Shown here: piece by piece, positions 51,430 through 64,000 of the stretch
Position numbering within the stretch: position 1 is the first letter of the stretch
How the letters are laid out: every line of letters starts with the position of its first letter
Notes under the pieces: generated by a model
Database searches by the model: none
What the model saw: the letters and a program-made list of their open reading frames with translations, nothing else
What the model was told of the DNA's origin: nothing
Assembly: GCA_963971285.1 (NCBI GenBank)
Contig: OZ020263.1
Location: forward strand, 3,286,001-3,350,000
Length of the DNA stretch: 64,000 bases
Reading direction: 5' to 3'
From: Astropecten irregularis
Lineage: Eukaryota; Echinodermata; Asteroidea; Paxillosida; Astropectinidae
Translations under genes and position numbers: made by a program

Positions 51430-52502
51430 CTTTAGGCCCCGCCCACCCATTCGGGTGTCCCCCAGCTAGACCGTGACGTCACTGCACTAAGTTACGCACT
51501 GCTACCGATGTACGCTGTGAATTGTGTGGTTGAGTGAAGTTTTGTCTGCGCGTGTGTGTGCGTGTTGCTCTGTATACCTGCAAACATAAAGAAATGCTAA
51601 AGTGAGGACTAGACTCCCGGTGAAGTCTATGAAGTTGTTAAGGCCACGACTTCATTTTAACACGAGCTCTTACTTTGGCAATGAGCGAAGGTGTTTGACG
51701 TTGTGGAGTTCCAACCTTAGGCGGTTTGGTGAAGCAAGTTGTCCATCCGTGTATACCGTTAATAAATACATCGTTGCATGCTGCGTACAAGGTGGAACCG
51801 CCAGTTACGAGTATTAGTTACGTGTGCGTCAGGTTTTCAACGCCAGTATCTACCGTGTGCGACGGCCGAAGGTAGGACAGAACGAGCGCTCCGGCTTAAA
51901 GATCTAGGCCATTGAATCAGCGGAGTTGATTGGATGAACTGGTATTACAAATCCCATCCTCGAGCTTTCTTCATCTTCAGGCTGAGGGGGCACCAAGTGG
52001 GTAAATGCCAGCCGGCCGACCGCTGCAACATTATTTATTTTGTCCTTACGTCCTAACTGCGAGCCTTGGCTACTGCTGTGGCACTAGCCCCGCAAGCCCA
52101 AACTGTTTCTCCCCTCGCTGTCAGCACCGCAGCATTCAAATCTCGTTGGACTCTTCGCTAGGCCTGTCTTCATCCCGTCGGATTCCCCTCAGTCCAGCCC
52201 ACTTCCTATGTAAGTCTTCATCGCTTAGCCTCGTCCCCATCATCTCCCCGTAAATCCGTTGCGAGTTTATCACCACCACCACCGCTATCATCATCATCAA
52301 CGGCAAGTTATCTTCGGAATCATCAGCATAAACACTCTCCGTAGCACGCTGCTACATCACCGGAGATTTTTTTCTTCTACTCCTCTTCTTTCTTTCTCTT
52401 CTGCCCTTCCCTGCGTGTGTTGTTGGCTCAGCTTTAGCTTCTTTTTCTTCAACAACTCGACCTAAATCTTCCTCCAAGTCCTCCCTGATTGATAAGAAGA
52501 CC
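51430..52502 (+). promoter_or_regulatory. Candidate promoter and 5' leader of the proximal Pitx isoform
   Basis: A GC box (CCCCGCCC, 51437-51444) and TGACGTCA (51474-51481) are followed by about 1 kb that is GC-richer than its surroundings and leads to the ATG at 52503. An acceptor-like tcttcatcttcag ends at 51980, so the leader may be spliced. Upstream ATGs, including a frame of 82 codons at 52005-52253, could act as uORFs if the leader is unspliced. Confidence 0.45.
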
Positions 52503-52701
52503 ATGAACGGACTCAGTGATCCACTTGCAACGCTGGAGGACCTGGTGAGCGCCGAGTCTTCGTCTAGGCATCCAGCGGGAGCTCTTGGCAGTATGACGGC
52601 GGCGGCTGCCGGTGCCGAGTCGGTGGTGGCCCGGTACAGTCGGGCCAATTCTAACGTGGTGGGTTCGCTGGGCTGCACCCGTCTGTCTGTGGATTCTCAC
52701 G
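52503..52701 (+). CDS. Pitx: Pitx first coding exon (proximal, isoform B)
   Basis: From ATG at 52503, 66 codons encode MNGLSDPLATLEDLVSAESS..., an Ala-rich stretch (MTAAAAGAES) and ...GCTRLSVDSH. The exon ends cac g|gtatgc, a phase-1 donor. Joined to the acceptor at 57374, it reads DSH-E-PANTED and runs straight into the Pitx homeodomain. The start is the first ATG after the preceding in-frame stop. The intron to the next exon would be 4672 nt. The N-terminal sequence itself is not one I can match residue by residue. The call rests on open frame, phase, codon character and the adjacent homeobox exon. Confidence 0.78.
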
Positions 52702-53911
52702 GTATGCTTATAACCCTAACCCTACCCTTCAGTTTGATTTTATCAATTTCACTTCACTCTTACGTTCATAGCCTGAATTCCTTACATTTTGTTTCACCAG
52801 CAATCAAAATATTGTGCTGATAATCTACCTGTCGACACTTAGGCTTACAAAAATCCAAATTGTTTTGGTTAAAATTTGTAATTGACATTTGTATACATTT
52901 AAATTCACAAAATAATTGTATTTTTCCCAAAAATGTGTCTGACGGAAGAAGCATTATCACGGAGACACCAACAATTCCAGTTGTTTTAGCTCGGCTCAAA
53001 ATATCAACAAAGTTGATTATTTGAGACGGGAGGCAAACTTCGTTCTCGCAAATAGATTTGGTTCTGTTTTAAAACTGTGCATGTTTTAGACTGTACGGAA
53101 TTAGTTGATGAAAACATTGTGTATTGATCATAAAAACAAAAATGCAGTTTTGTAACTTTTCCTCCTTGCATCTTGTTCTCTACCGAGAGAAGCAACGCAG
53201 CGACCGGCATCCCTTCTCTTGTAAATCACTTGGGCAAGGGATAAGCCAATATGAACACGTGTAAAAAAATTGTACATCATTATGTTATAACCTCTGTAAT
53301 TGTGTAAATCAGTGGTGATTTTCCTTGCCGACAAGGACTAAAACGCTCGCGCCGATTTGCTATAATTTGATTTATATCTGACGGATGAGGAGCGGAAAGG
53401 GTTTACACGTGTCCGTGGACGTTTGTAGGCCAACTCGAGTACCGAGCCGTATATGGCTTCGTCCCCTATGCATTGACTTGCTTACACGCTGCTGAAAATG
53501 TAGGCTCGGTATCCTTTGCGGCAACAGCTCTTGACTGAAAAACAACCAAGTGATTCTGTCTCAACATTTGCACCCAGCCTAAAGCCTCTATTGATCTTCC
53601 CAATGAGCGCCTTATTCCCAAGTTTGCGTGATTTAGTCCAGGCAAAATTCATAAAATCATTTTTTGTGTGCTTTTGTTTAAAATAGAGAATTTCCAAGAC
53701 TGTCATTATACAATTGTCAGGTCGACAATTAAATGATTTCGTCTACAAACAAATCTTAAGAGGATTATTCAAAGATTTGTCAAAAATCTAATCATATCAG
53801 CTTACATCTTGTTTTGTTCAGAAAGATGAACATTATTACAACTGTGAGTGAAACATCGATGAAGCTTATTGGAGACCGAAAACTTGATCGCTAAATGTTA
53901 ATATGCATTAA

Positions 53912-54178
53912 GTAGATTGTACACTGTCAACAATTTCGGTAACAATCTCGGTAACATGTTGCCCAGCGAGCGCAATACACCTGGGCAACACAACTTTGGG
54001 CCATGTGTAATACACTAGCAACATTTGGCCAACATGTTACCGAGATGTTGCTGCGATATGTTACCCAACTCGTTTTGCTCTGTGTACACTGACAACATTA
54101 TTTTTTTTTAGCAACAAAGTACCTGGGCAACATGTTACCGAGATTGTTACCGAAAATGTTGACAGTGTACGCTCTGCT
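53912..54178. mobile_element. TTAA-flanked MITE family 'GCAGAGTGTACACTG', copy 3
   Basis: It lies in the proximal Pitx intron. TTAA at 53908-53911 precedes gtagattgtacactgtcaac, and the right end is gacagtgtacgctctgcttt. The interior matches copy 2 (ctgggcaacacaactttggg). Confidence 0.87.
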
Positions 54179-55500
54179 TTAGACACAATTATTCCATGTT
54201 TAGTTTAAGTTCCTTTCTGGGTGTCTTTCTTAAACACAATCCGCTCTCTTCCTCAATTTGAGTAACATCTTACAACATCGTTGCAGATGCAGGAACGACT
54301 TCTGCTTGATAAAAAAACTGAAGAATTCATTTGATAGAGCACGCATTTTCATTGACACTGCTGGGGATTGAAACGCCTACAAGAAGCCCATAAAAATATA
54401 AATCTTCTGCTTTGGAAGGTGCCTTGCTTACAAGCCTACTTCTTATAGTCAAAAGAAAATATTGATAAAAAGCAAGGGTTGAAAATAATTGGGTTAATAA
54501 ATGAAGCTTGGTTTTTCCTCCTTCTCATGCAATTTCAAGTTCGGGCGAATCTTTCTCCTCGAATACTGCTAGAATCAAGACTAAGCCATAGATTAAACGC
54601 CATCATCATCAACACAGAATCAGAACGAATTATATTCAAATCAACAACCGGATTGTGTCACGAGAATAATACCGCCACAAAATGACAACCAATATTGTAT
54701 ATTTCTTCCCCTTGTAATTGTGTCAGTACTTATCCGTCTGTGAAAGAGTTACACGGTCAAGGCTACCTGCGTAGATGTGCGTAACGAATCGTAACTACTT
54801 CACTCCACTAAACACAGCACCATGATTAGAAGGCGTTAAAGCTTATATCTTCTTCCTTTTCTTCCGGACAGGTTTTTTTTCTTCTTTCTTTCACTGGCCG
54901 TAATTGCTTCCGTCGTGAATGCTTAATGAGTGTATAACACCGTCATGTTTTTTAATTAGATCAAAACGGATGGTCTGGACATGCATCTGTGTAAGTTGAT
55001 GGCACTTTTTTGATTATTGCAAAACAAGACATCTCGATTCAGGCGAAGGTCAGGGCCAGTCTATAGAAAGGCGACAACCCGATTGAGACAGTGAAATGGA
55101 ATCTTCCAATAATATGTCTCAAATTTGAAATTGAAGAACGTCCTACTGAAGATTATCAAAAATTAAAGTCTCTATTTTACGTAGATGTATGTATTTAGTC
55201 ATCGATTTTTTTTTAATGAAGTTTGATTGCAAAAGTGGAATGCTTTTGCCTGAAAATATTAAGTGTTGTTTAAATGATCCTCAACTAAGCTCAACTCTTT
55301 CAAATATGTGGATTATAAACCATTTCTGCAATTTCAGTTCATCCAAACAATTTGTGGACTTAAATACCTATTTTAGGTGAAGTTTGCAAAGGTTTGGGGC
55401 ATTATGAATGGAACACAGCCTAAAATTCTTATGATTTGAAACAAAGACAGTTGAACTTTTTGATGCAGCAAAAATTCAATTTCTTTGCTATAAACATGAA
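54179..55500. other. Pitx intron, no gene or repeat family seen
   Basis: This is AT-rich sequence with short frames only. Nothing recognisable was found. Confidence 0.5.
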
Positions 55501-55610
55501 ATGCTTAGAGTAAGGAGGGCCTGACGCGTTTCGATCCTATAGCAGGATCTTTATCGAAGGCAATATCCAGCTTGGATCGAAACGCGTCAGGCCCTCCTAA
55601 CTCTAAGCAT
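55501..55610. mobile_element. Inverted-repeat element, family 'AGGAGGGCCTGACG', copy 3
   Basis: The arms atgcttagagtaaggagggc and gccctcctaactctaagcat enclose cctgacgcgtttcgatcc and its complement. It is followed by the family tail ttttggctgatgagcagttt (55632-55651). Confidence 0.87.
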
Positions 55611-56371
55611 TTTATAAATTCCAAGTCATTATTTTGGCTGATGAGCAGTTTGCAGCAGTTTATTACTTCTATAAACATATTTGTACTGCAATTTTACATC
55701 GGGGTTTATTAAATCCCGAATTTGACATTTTCTATCATTGAAATACAACTTTGATCTAATGTGAAGCTCATAATTAATCAAATGTTAGTAGCTATGCCAG
55801 TTCTTAATTGACCTACAAAAACATCTTTTATTTCATTTGTTTGGCTGAAAATCCTCGTAAGGACTACAGGTTCATCTCAGAATGTATTGAAAGTACGGTA
55901 AATCGGGGTGGAAGAAAACTAAAAACCCTTTAAACCCGAACTTAATATAAAAAGAAAAAATTCAAGTGAATTTGGGAATTAATTTAAAGCTCTCCGTTAA
56001 CTTACAATATAAATGGGGTTTCTATTTCAAAACGTTCATTTGTAGATTTAGTCTGGCTAATGGTATTTGTCGCCAATTATTTGACCAGGATTGGTCTAAA
56101 TGATATCAATAATTTGAAATGTGGTCCAATGTTAGTCCTCAGTTAGTGGAAAACAATTATTATTCCCAATCTTAAACAGACTATAAAAAGCTTTGGCCTT
56201 TGTAACCCGAGTAACAAATTTTGATTTGATTGTTCTGTTTTATGTTTGTCTGATTTTGTTTCAGAATTCGAATTTTTTGTCCATTTCTCTTTAGTATTTT
56301 AGATTTATCCATAGAATTATAAGATTGCATGATATACTTTGCTTATTGTTATCAAATTCGTATATGAATTC

Positions 56372-56436
56372 TTTCAATTGTTTTTCATTTAAATTCCAAC
56401 ATTAAATGTTGGAATTTAATTGAAAAACAATTGAAA
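56372..56436. repeat. Near-perfect long hairpin (32-bp arms, almost no loop)
   Basis: The left arm tttcaattgtttttcattta-aattccaacatt is followed directly by aatgttggaattta-attgaaaaacaattgaaa. There is one mismatch and a one-base centre. It could extrude as a cruciform or fold as a hairpin in Pitx pre-mRNA. Confidence 0.9.
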
Positions 56437-57324
56437 AATGTTTGTTGTGATAATAGGGATGAGTTCTTTAAGACTTACAAGTGTAGTCAGTAAACTGTAT
56501 TTTGATGCAAAACTGGGTTATTTGACCGTAAGTGTCGATCCAACGGGTATTATATGTCGTATGTATGGACAAAAAGACAAAGGCTCTTTGAAATCTCTTC
56601 TCATTTTAATAATTAAAATTATGCAGCCTTTAACATGAATCTAGAAGTTCCTACCACCCGTGGAGTTGAAAGTTTCGAGCCTTTTCAGTTTTATTTCCCC
56701 TCGCCTGGTTGATGAGGCCCTGTGCACGCTGAAAGATATTTTTGCCATATTGGAACTCCCGGTGTCTCTCTAGTATAATGTTCCTCATCATAGTGGCATT
56801 TCTGACACCTCACGTGTTTTTGTTGCCAAATCCCCTCCGAGTCGTGACCCCCGAGTTGTTTTCGCCGTGGAAAACAACTTCCGCACATGGGGGGGGGGGG
56901 AGAAACTGGGGTTGCAGGTCCCCCCTTGTCGGGAACCGTGACCCCTAATTTGTAAGGGCCTTTGTCACCCTTTTTTTTGCCAAGGGAGGCCGTATGGCAC
57001 AATTGCCGGTACTCCCATTATACGGGTCCTAGCCCCATCTCGCGTCGTTTAAACATCTTTTTGACTGAACTTGGTAAAAGGAAATCAGAGGAAAATGTTA
57101 TTGGCAGGAATTTTCTCCCCAGGTTTGTAAGAATAATTAGTTGATTCTTCTAATAAAAATCTTTTCAAGTCCTAGGTCGAAACGGATTCCGCATTGAACT
57201 GAAAGTCGTACATATACCAATGACTTATTCCTAAATGCTGCTCCAATTTGTTCAATCACACCTTCCGAGTTCGCTGTTTCTTCACCGACTTGTTTTTTGT
57301 GTCCTAAATGCGTCCTCAGATTGA

Positions 57325-57687
<363 letters not shown>

Positions 57688-59039
57688 TAACCGAGACCCG
57701 AGAAATACAGGAAAACAGTGTGAAACCTCCCAAAACGTCTCAACAACAGACCAAAGCCTACGGTTTCCTTTTTAAAAACGTATCATGCCAGAAAGAGGGC
57801 ACAACTTTGCAAAATGAGCTAGAATTTACTTCGTTTCAGGACCGCACGACCCAGAAGGGTATCCTAAGACGGTAGAGTTAGGAATCAAACCCGTTATCCT
57901 TCCACCTTGCATAACCTTGAATCCCAATCATAATTCCAGCGAACTGAAAAAAGCAGATTCTCTCTTAAACTGCCACCTGAATGATATCATGTTCACACAT
58001 GGCCCCGAGGTTCGCCATGACTCGACAAGCACTCGCATTATATCACAAGATGTATTAAAATGACCCAGATTTCATGTAGCGGGTGAATATCTGTGATGGC
58101 GTTGCTGCGAGTGAGTTGTCGTTTAGCCTTGCACTTCTTAACAGAAACCCACGAACGGTCCGCCGTCAAAAGTCAAAGTTTTTAGGCCACTAGGCCAACC
58201 TCTTGTACTCGCGTCCGAACATTCTTTGTGTTAATTTCCTCAGATTTGGCCAGTCCTGCCAAATTAGGATCCTGTGAACTAAATGGACATAGCAGAGATC
58301 GCGCAATTACATACCGTCACTTGTACAAGTGTGGCATTCGGTTGTTTTCAAGCCTTAGTCATCCAACAGCTGTGTATCTTCGGGCACACTTTGAAACTCC
58401 AATGAGAAACACTTCCAGTCTTCTATTATTGTATAGAATACTGGAAAATTGGCCTCAGAAAACTCGCGACCTCTGAAAATAGAGAAAGAAACAAGAAAGA
58501 TCGGAAAACTGTGCCATTTTTTTCAGAAACTGTGTCAGACAAATTTTGGGATAATCTATACCCGATGCACGCCGTTGGTGTTTGATAAAAAGCCACCTAA
58601 ATCTCGCCTTGAGATGCGCACGTCGCACGCACCGTGATCATAGGTGTCAGTGAAGTTCAAGGCGACCCGCCCGCCTGGCAGCCACCGCGATAGTCTAGCC
58701 AACACCCCGGCCGTCGTCTTCGCACACCAGCGTAATTTCCTCCTGGACGAGTTATTTTCGCGAAGAAGGGGGTGTTGGGAGCGGGGGGGCTTCCCAGCCT
58801 TGATACGTAAACCAGACATTTCCCATGCATGGTAAAAAAGGTTGTGGGTCGGCCTTCGACAAATCGCCAATAAAAGAAAGATCTGTGTTACAAGATGATC
58901 TAGAATACATATTGGGAATCCAATGAAAATCCACAGATGTGAGATATGGGGGTAGTTTGTTTTTTAAAAGGTTGATGGAGGAAAAGATGTCTTGCGTTGA
59001 CACAAACAAACATGACTGGTAGCATGTTCTTCTAGCCTA

Positions 59040-59480
59040 TTTTGTCACGTCTTGTCACTTACTGTCATTCACTGTGCTGGTGTTTAAACAAACCTGTCAC
59101 GTGCTGTCATTTCCTGATATGCAATGTCCTGGTCGTCGCTTTATGACGTGCCGCTCCAATGTTGTGTAATACCCTGCTGCCCCGTTCTGTCATTTAATGT
59201 CATCCGATGTTATGCAATGTCATGCCCTGTCGTTGAATGTTCTAGCTTTCCTGGTTCCTGTCCTGTAATGCCGTGTCATGTTATAGTCCAGATGTCCCGG
59301 CGTGTCCCTTAAAGTGATTTGCTGTCATGTGTTGTCCTAGCTGCCCTGTCCTGTTTATACAGGCTTGTAATTTAGTATAGCAAGGCTAACTTGCATGCAC
59401 TGACGTCGTCTATTGAATGTCACACGGTGTCCCGACGTGTCCTTAATGTCATCTCATGTAACACTCTAAAAGTACACATG
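59040..59480. repeat. Diverged short repeat of tgtcatgtcctg-type units
   Basis: Irregular 10-16-bp units built on tgtcat, gtcctg and atgtcat repeat over about 440 bp. The frame at 59124-59312 is a by-product. Confidence 0.75.
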
Positions 59481-59708
59481 TCCTTCAGATTGCCTGTTTT
59501 GTCACATACAGCTGCCATCACAAACATAGAGCCAGGGTTCTTTCAGTTGTCTTGGGACGCATAGCCTCCATCGTGTTTATGGAGAGCCTGCCATGCATAG
59601 CCTATCATTTTGGGTCTTGTCATTCTGTAGGCCTACATGATGTCATATTTTGTCCCTTGGTCTGTCCGTGGAGTGGACAGTGGATGGCCTCAAGTGACTT
59701 CCATACTC

Positions 59709-59945
59709 AGGGGCCAATTTCATTTTGCTTTAGCACAACATTTGCCTTATCATGAAAAGTCTTCCTTGATCAAACAGGATAACCAACCAAATTTTCATGT
59801 GATGTTTACTGCTTTTGACTTGTATTCGGTCATTGTTTGCTGAGTACAACATGCACAAGGAGTTTTGGTTGGCATACTGATCTTATTTTCCAAGGTTTTT
59901 GGTGCTTAAGCACATTTTGGTGCTTAAGCAGCTCTATGAAATTTA
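59709..59945. mobile_element. MITE family 'ggggccaatttcat', copy 5 (diverged)
   Basis: It starts aggggccaatttcattttgc and ends gcagctctatgaaattta, where the terminal ggcccc is lost. The interior is about as long as other copies but weakly conserved. Confidence 0.75.
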
Positions 59946-60929
59946 CGTTTATCCATTATTGGTTACCCGTTTCTTCCATTCGATGTACACAATGTCATAA
60001 GTGAATCACGATTATCTCAATAATTCGGTGGGATTTTGGAGAAAAAAAAACCTCACGAAAATTGAAATATTTGTAATTATTGTCCAAGCGGTTAATAGTC
60101 CTAATTCAAGATTGAAATCATTTTATACTTTGTACAAACCTTGATCTGCTTGCATTCCGGCAGCATAAAAAATTGCAATAGAGAGAAATCTTCCTCGATT
60201 TTGACCAAGTTCATAAATTAAAGCAAACCTATACCCTCTATCTCAGTGTGTGATCGTATTTCCCTTCAATCTATAAGCTTTTCATCCGTGCGCAATTTGA
60301 GAACCCAGCAATGCAGCCTACCTGATGTACACGCACGGAAATCACTTTCCTACACATATTATTAATTCTGCGAATCCATTCGGATAAAAGGTGGGTTTCC
60401 GTTCCAATTCATCAGGCTGTCTAACTTCTACTCCCTTCCCCCGTTTCAATTTCCCCCAACCCCCCTTCCTTATTCCGGAAAATAACTCCGACCCTTATGA
60501 CCCCGCGTTACGATAATGACGGGGGGCTGCCGTATTGCGCAATCCGTGCGTATGTTTCGTGATGGAGAGATCGTTTACTTGAGGTCGTAAGAACGAGGTT
60601 GGTAATCACAGAATGAACATTTTAAAGAAGGGGTGCATGGACTGCAAAACAAAAGCGTCTATAGTCTCAATTGTTTTCTTAATTTAAAGACACTTTGTGA
60701 AATGAGATGGATTTTTAGCAATGTTTACATCATTGATGTACAAAAACTGCATAGATTATTACAGTTATACTGCACTTTAACGGTTTTTTCGTGTATAAGG
60801 GGCGGGGTTGTATCTACTAAATCCATTGACATTTGATGAAGTGTAATTTAAAAAGTGCTTGAGAAATTGTGTAGACGTGACAGCAGTAGGGCGTATAAGG
60901 TATTATATCAAAGCTCAAAGCCTACGGCA

Positions 60930-60950
60930 TGACGTCACGACATGACGTCA
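60930..60950. promoter_or_regulatory. Tandem CRE motifs next to a TATA-like sequence
   Basis: TGACGTCA occurs at 60930-60937 and again at 60943-60950, 13 bp apart, followed by tatatca. This is an exact palindromic CREB/ATF site twice in 21 bp, inside the Pitx intron. An internal promoter or enhancer is possible. Confidence 0.4.
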
Positions 60951-61959
60951 TATATCAGCTTGACGCAAACTGTTTCACATCTGAAATCGCAAGAAGTATA
61001 CGACTCGACCGCTATATGTAGCTTTTTTACCTTCACTTGTGTTGGACATATTTAGGTCCGTTTCCAGACCATTAACGTTGGCTCCAGATCCACCCTAACC
61101 CGCTACTGTATACCACACATTACCACAGTCTCTACAGTGGTAACTGGATCATAAATAACATAGCAAACCATGCTGTGGTGTATTGTGGTATTCAGGATAC
61201 CCTACTTACCTCAGACAAAACTATGGTATGGAGGTTGGTCCATTCTGCACTATCATTTCGTTTCATTGACAAATATCAAAACAGAGGTTTGGGGCTTGGG
61301 CTTCGGATTAGCAGTACTCCGTTTTGAACGAGAACAAGAAACTTCAGCTTCGATGTTAAGCCACAGCCTTTAAATTGTGGCTTTTAGATTACAGAGACGA
61401 AGCCATGCAAAGCCGAAGCCTAAAGCCCATGAGCCGAATTTCAGAAAAAAAACCCACAACCGGCAAACTTATTTAGTCAGGCACCGGTGTCACCATGCTT
61501 TGCTTTATCACGCATTTGATTCTGGATACAAGACAGCCTTCGACCAACACTCCTAGCCCCAATAAATTCTGATGACTTTGCGGTGTCGTGTACGTTTCCG
61601 CATGCGCAGATAAAGTTTGCCGCTCAAACTTTTAAGTAAAAGACATAATGAGCGTTTTGAGGGCGACTTATATATCCCAATAGGGAAAAAGTATATACTC
61701 AATATATACACATACATATACCCACATTCAAAGTACATAGTGTACATAGTTTACATAGCCCGATCTTTTTAGAATAATTATAATGTGATGACACATTTGG
61801 TGGGAAACATTCATACCCCGAGGCGAATGTTTCCCCCTATCAAAAGATTCACTGATTAGTTTTGGTATAGCTCATCACCAAAATGCCCCTTTGCGATCTG
61901 ACTAAGCCATATTTCGCGTAGCACGCAATTATTAGAATCTACAAATCAATTGAACTTAA

Positions 61960-62265
61960 AGGTAATTTCATCCTTTGGTTTTTGGCAAAGAAAATACAGA
62001 TTCATGGGCACAGATATCGAGAAAGATTCAGTTACAGTCATCTGTGAAATTCCCAGTCCGATGCGGTGCCCACTTTTTGAGAAAACAGTGAAAAACGCTC
62101 ACGGTATTTTGAAATCTATTCAGGGGATTTTTGATCTCACCCCGAGATCAAAACTGTTTTTTTGTGACTTGATTATACTTTTTTCTAGATAAATACAGCA
62201 TTTCCGGCCCCAAAACAATGAATGGAATTTCTGATTCGACATCCTACCAAAGTATGATAGTACCT
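61960..62265. mobile_element. AGGTAGTATCATAC MITE family, copy 2 (diverged)
   Basis: TTAA at 61956-61959 precedes aggtaatttcatcctttggt, and the right end is accaaagtatgatagtacct. The interior is in reverse orientation relative to copy 1 (ggataaatac-like agataaatacagcatttccg). Confidence 0.82.
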
Positions 62266-62349
62266 TTAGCATTAAATTGGTTAATACTGTATAGCTGCAA
62301 AAGGCCTCGCGTTCAAATGAATTCAATTTTAAGAAATATATAAGATTAA

Positions 62350-62706
62350 AGGTTGTATCATACTTTGGTAAGAAACCAAAACAGAAATGTTCACAGATTT
62401 ACGTATAACTTACAGGGTATAAAGATGGTGGTGGTAGAAACATACCGTTAACATGTTTCCGCTTGAAATGGTGTATTTATCCAGAAATTAGTAAAACAAC
62501 AACCGAAAATCTTTTTGATCTTTCAAAAGATCAAAATTAAAAGAGAAAAGACTTAAGAAATACTGTGGCTGTTTTTCACTGTTTTCTCAAAAAGTGGGCA
62601 CCGTATGGGACAGAAATTTTCACGGATGACTGTTACTCTATCCGTCCTGATATTTTTGCCCACGAATCTGTATTTCTTTGATAAAAACCAAAGTATGATA
62701 TTACCT
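62350..62706. mobile_element. AGGTAGTATCATAC MITE family, copy 3
   Basis: TTAA at 62346-62349 precedes aggttgtatcatactttggt, and the right end is accaaagtatgatattacc followed by TTAA. The interior is very similar to copy 1 at 612-960 (gaagatggtg- versus aagatggtggtggtagaaac). It lies 84 bp from copy 2 in the opposite orientation. Confidence 0.88.
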
Positions 62707-64000
62707 TAAAGATAATCAAATGGTCATTCTTTTTAATTTCCTCTGATTTTTATGGAGCACTGAGACAAAATTAAGTAGATGAATCCGTCAGAGATGCTTA
62801 TCTTTAAATAGCTGGCTGAGAAACTGGATGAGTAATTCTGAGACATGCACTGATTATGTGTTTTGGGATTGGGCTTGTTGCTAACTAGAATTTGAATCTT
62901 TGAGGGAGGGGGGAATGAACCGAAACGGTTGTGGAAAAGGGTAAAGGGAAACAAATGAAAGACACCGACTCAGAAAGTTCAGCTGCATCTTCAGAACGGC
63001 CAGCGTTGTCACTGATGTGACATCGAGCCGTCAAGCAACCGACTCGGACCGGGAAATAATTGCACGGTTTTGAGTTTCACCGGGGCATGTTGATTTGCCA
63101 GAAATTGCCCGCGGGGTCCCGCCGTCAGATTTACATCTTCATCGGCTCCCCTGATTGGTGAAATTGCCATCAGGCCCGTATGATACGTTCGGCCGGTGTT
63201 CGCTCACCTAGCATTCTTTATCTGAGATACGTAAACAATATTTCATGGCACTTTTATTTATCTTTTTGGCGGGAAATCTTCATTATAACTATAAGTTTGC
63301 AGACGGTTGATTGGGGGTCGCCTTTTGTGTGGTTTTTGTTTTGATAGCATACGTCTGATTGGCTTGTCTTGAAACCTATATACTCCCAGTGGTGTGAACG
63401 ATAAACACGCCACGGAATGACAAACCTTTATTTCCTAATCTTTCCAAAATGTTATTGCGCCACTCTGATTGGTCGGCGGGTAATCCACATCGGCGCGTTG
63501 ATTGGCCCAGCGGGAACATGTGTTGTGTGTGTCAACAGTAGTCGGTAAACCATGCAGATCGGATGCTGCTGAAGTGCATTCCACGTCTTGACTTGGAGTT
63601 TCTTGTTGATTCAAATATCCTTCCCAGCATTCCATGCGTTTAAATTTTTTTCTTCGATTTCTATTAACGCTTACTTTATTTTTTAAAGCGGAGTATAACA
63701 ACAATGATGTGCATTTCAATTCATTCTTCCAGTAAAAAAACAAAAACAAAATCACAAAAAAACTTAAGATTATTTTTTACAATGATCATTAAGTCACAAG
63801 ATACGCCGTTGGTAAGCAGAACTTTTTTGGGATAAGGCATATCGGCGGTTTAGGAAAACTTTAGGGTAGTAGGGCTGTAGAGCGGTAGGGCCTACCGCTA
63901 GATGGTTTTGGGCTATAACATTATAAGGCCTTTATGAAACCAGGCTTGATGTAAGGCTTGGGACTGATTTCGCTACCGCCATTTTGAGGCCAACGAAACG

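Overview
The window is animal nuclear DNA, most likely from an echinoderm (a sea star or relative); this placement is an inference. Coding sequence is confined to a few short exons that carry two K50-type paired-like homeobox genes. The rest is AT-rich, intron-like or intergenic, and full of short inverted-repeat elements, one tRNA-derived SINE and simple repeats. I saw no operons, no intact transposase or reverse transcriptase, no rRNA or functional tRNA, and no CRISPR array. The metazoan reading rests on the split homeobox exons with GT-AG boundaries, the SINE and the many MITE-like families.

Left end, minus strand: a Dmbx (diencephalon/mesencephalon homeobox) gene enters the window 5' end first. 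Its N-terminal coding exon (2817-2958) and the exon holding the first 46 residues of its homeodomain (253-428) are present. The rest lies to the left of base 1.

Right half, plus strand: a Pitx gene. The exon with the first 46 homeodomain residues is 57374-57591. Two candidate alternative first coding exons (34655-35162 and 52503-52701) both end in the same splice phase, so either can join that exon in frame. The remaining Pitx exons, including homeodomain residue 50, lie beyond base 64000. The two genes are head to head, about 32 kb apart from Dmbx start codon to first Pitx start codon. Both are broken by an intron after homeodomain residue 46.

Between and inside the genes I find no further convincing protein. 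The space holds at least eight families of repeats. These include two with TTAA flanks (piggyBac-like MITEs), one with terminal ggggccaatttcat, one with terminal ggggtcgatttcac, a modular family with hammerhead-like CTGATGA...CGAAAC remnants, a 481-bp element with long terminal inverted repeats, and a roughly 0.96-kb element packed with CCCGGG palindromes. Several GC-rich, low-repeat islands and CRE-type (TGACGTCA) sites lie upstream of the Pitx first exons and are candidate promoters or enhancers. The long gene-free stretches around two developmental transcription factors look like a regulatory landscape; this is inference.
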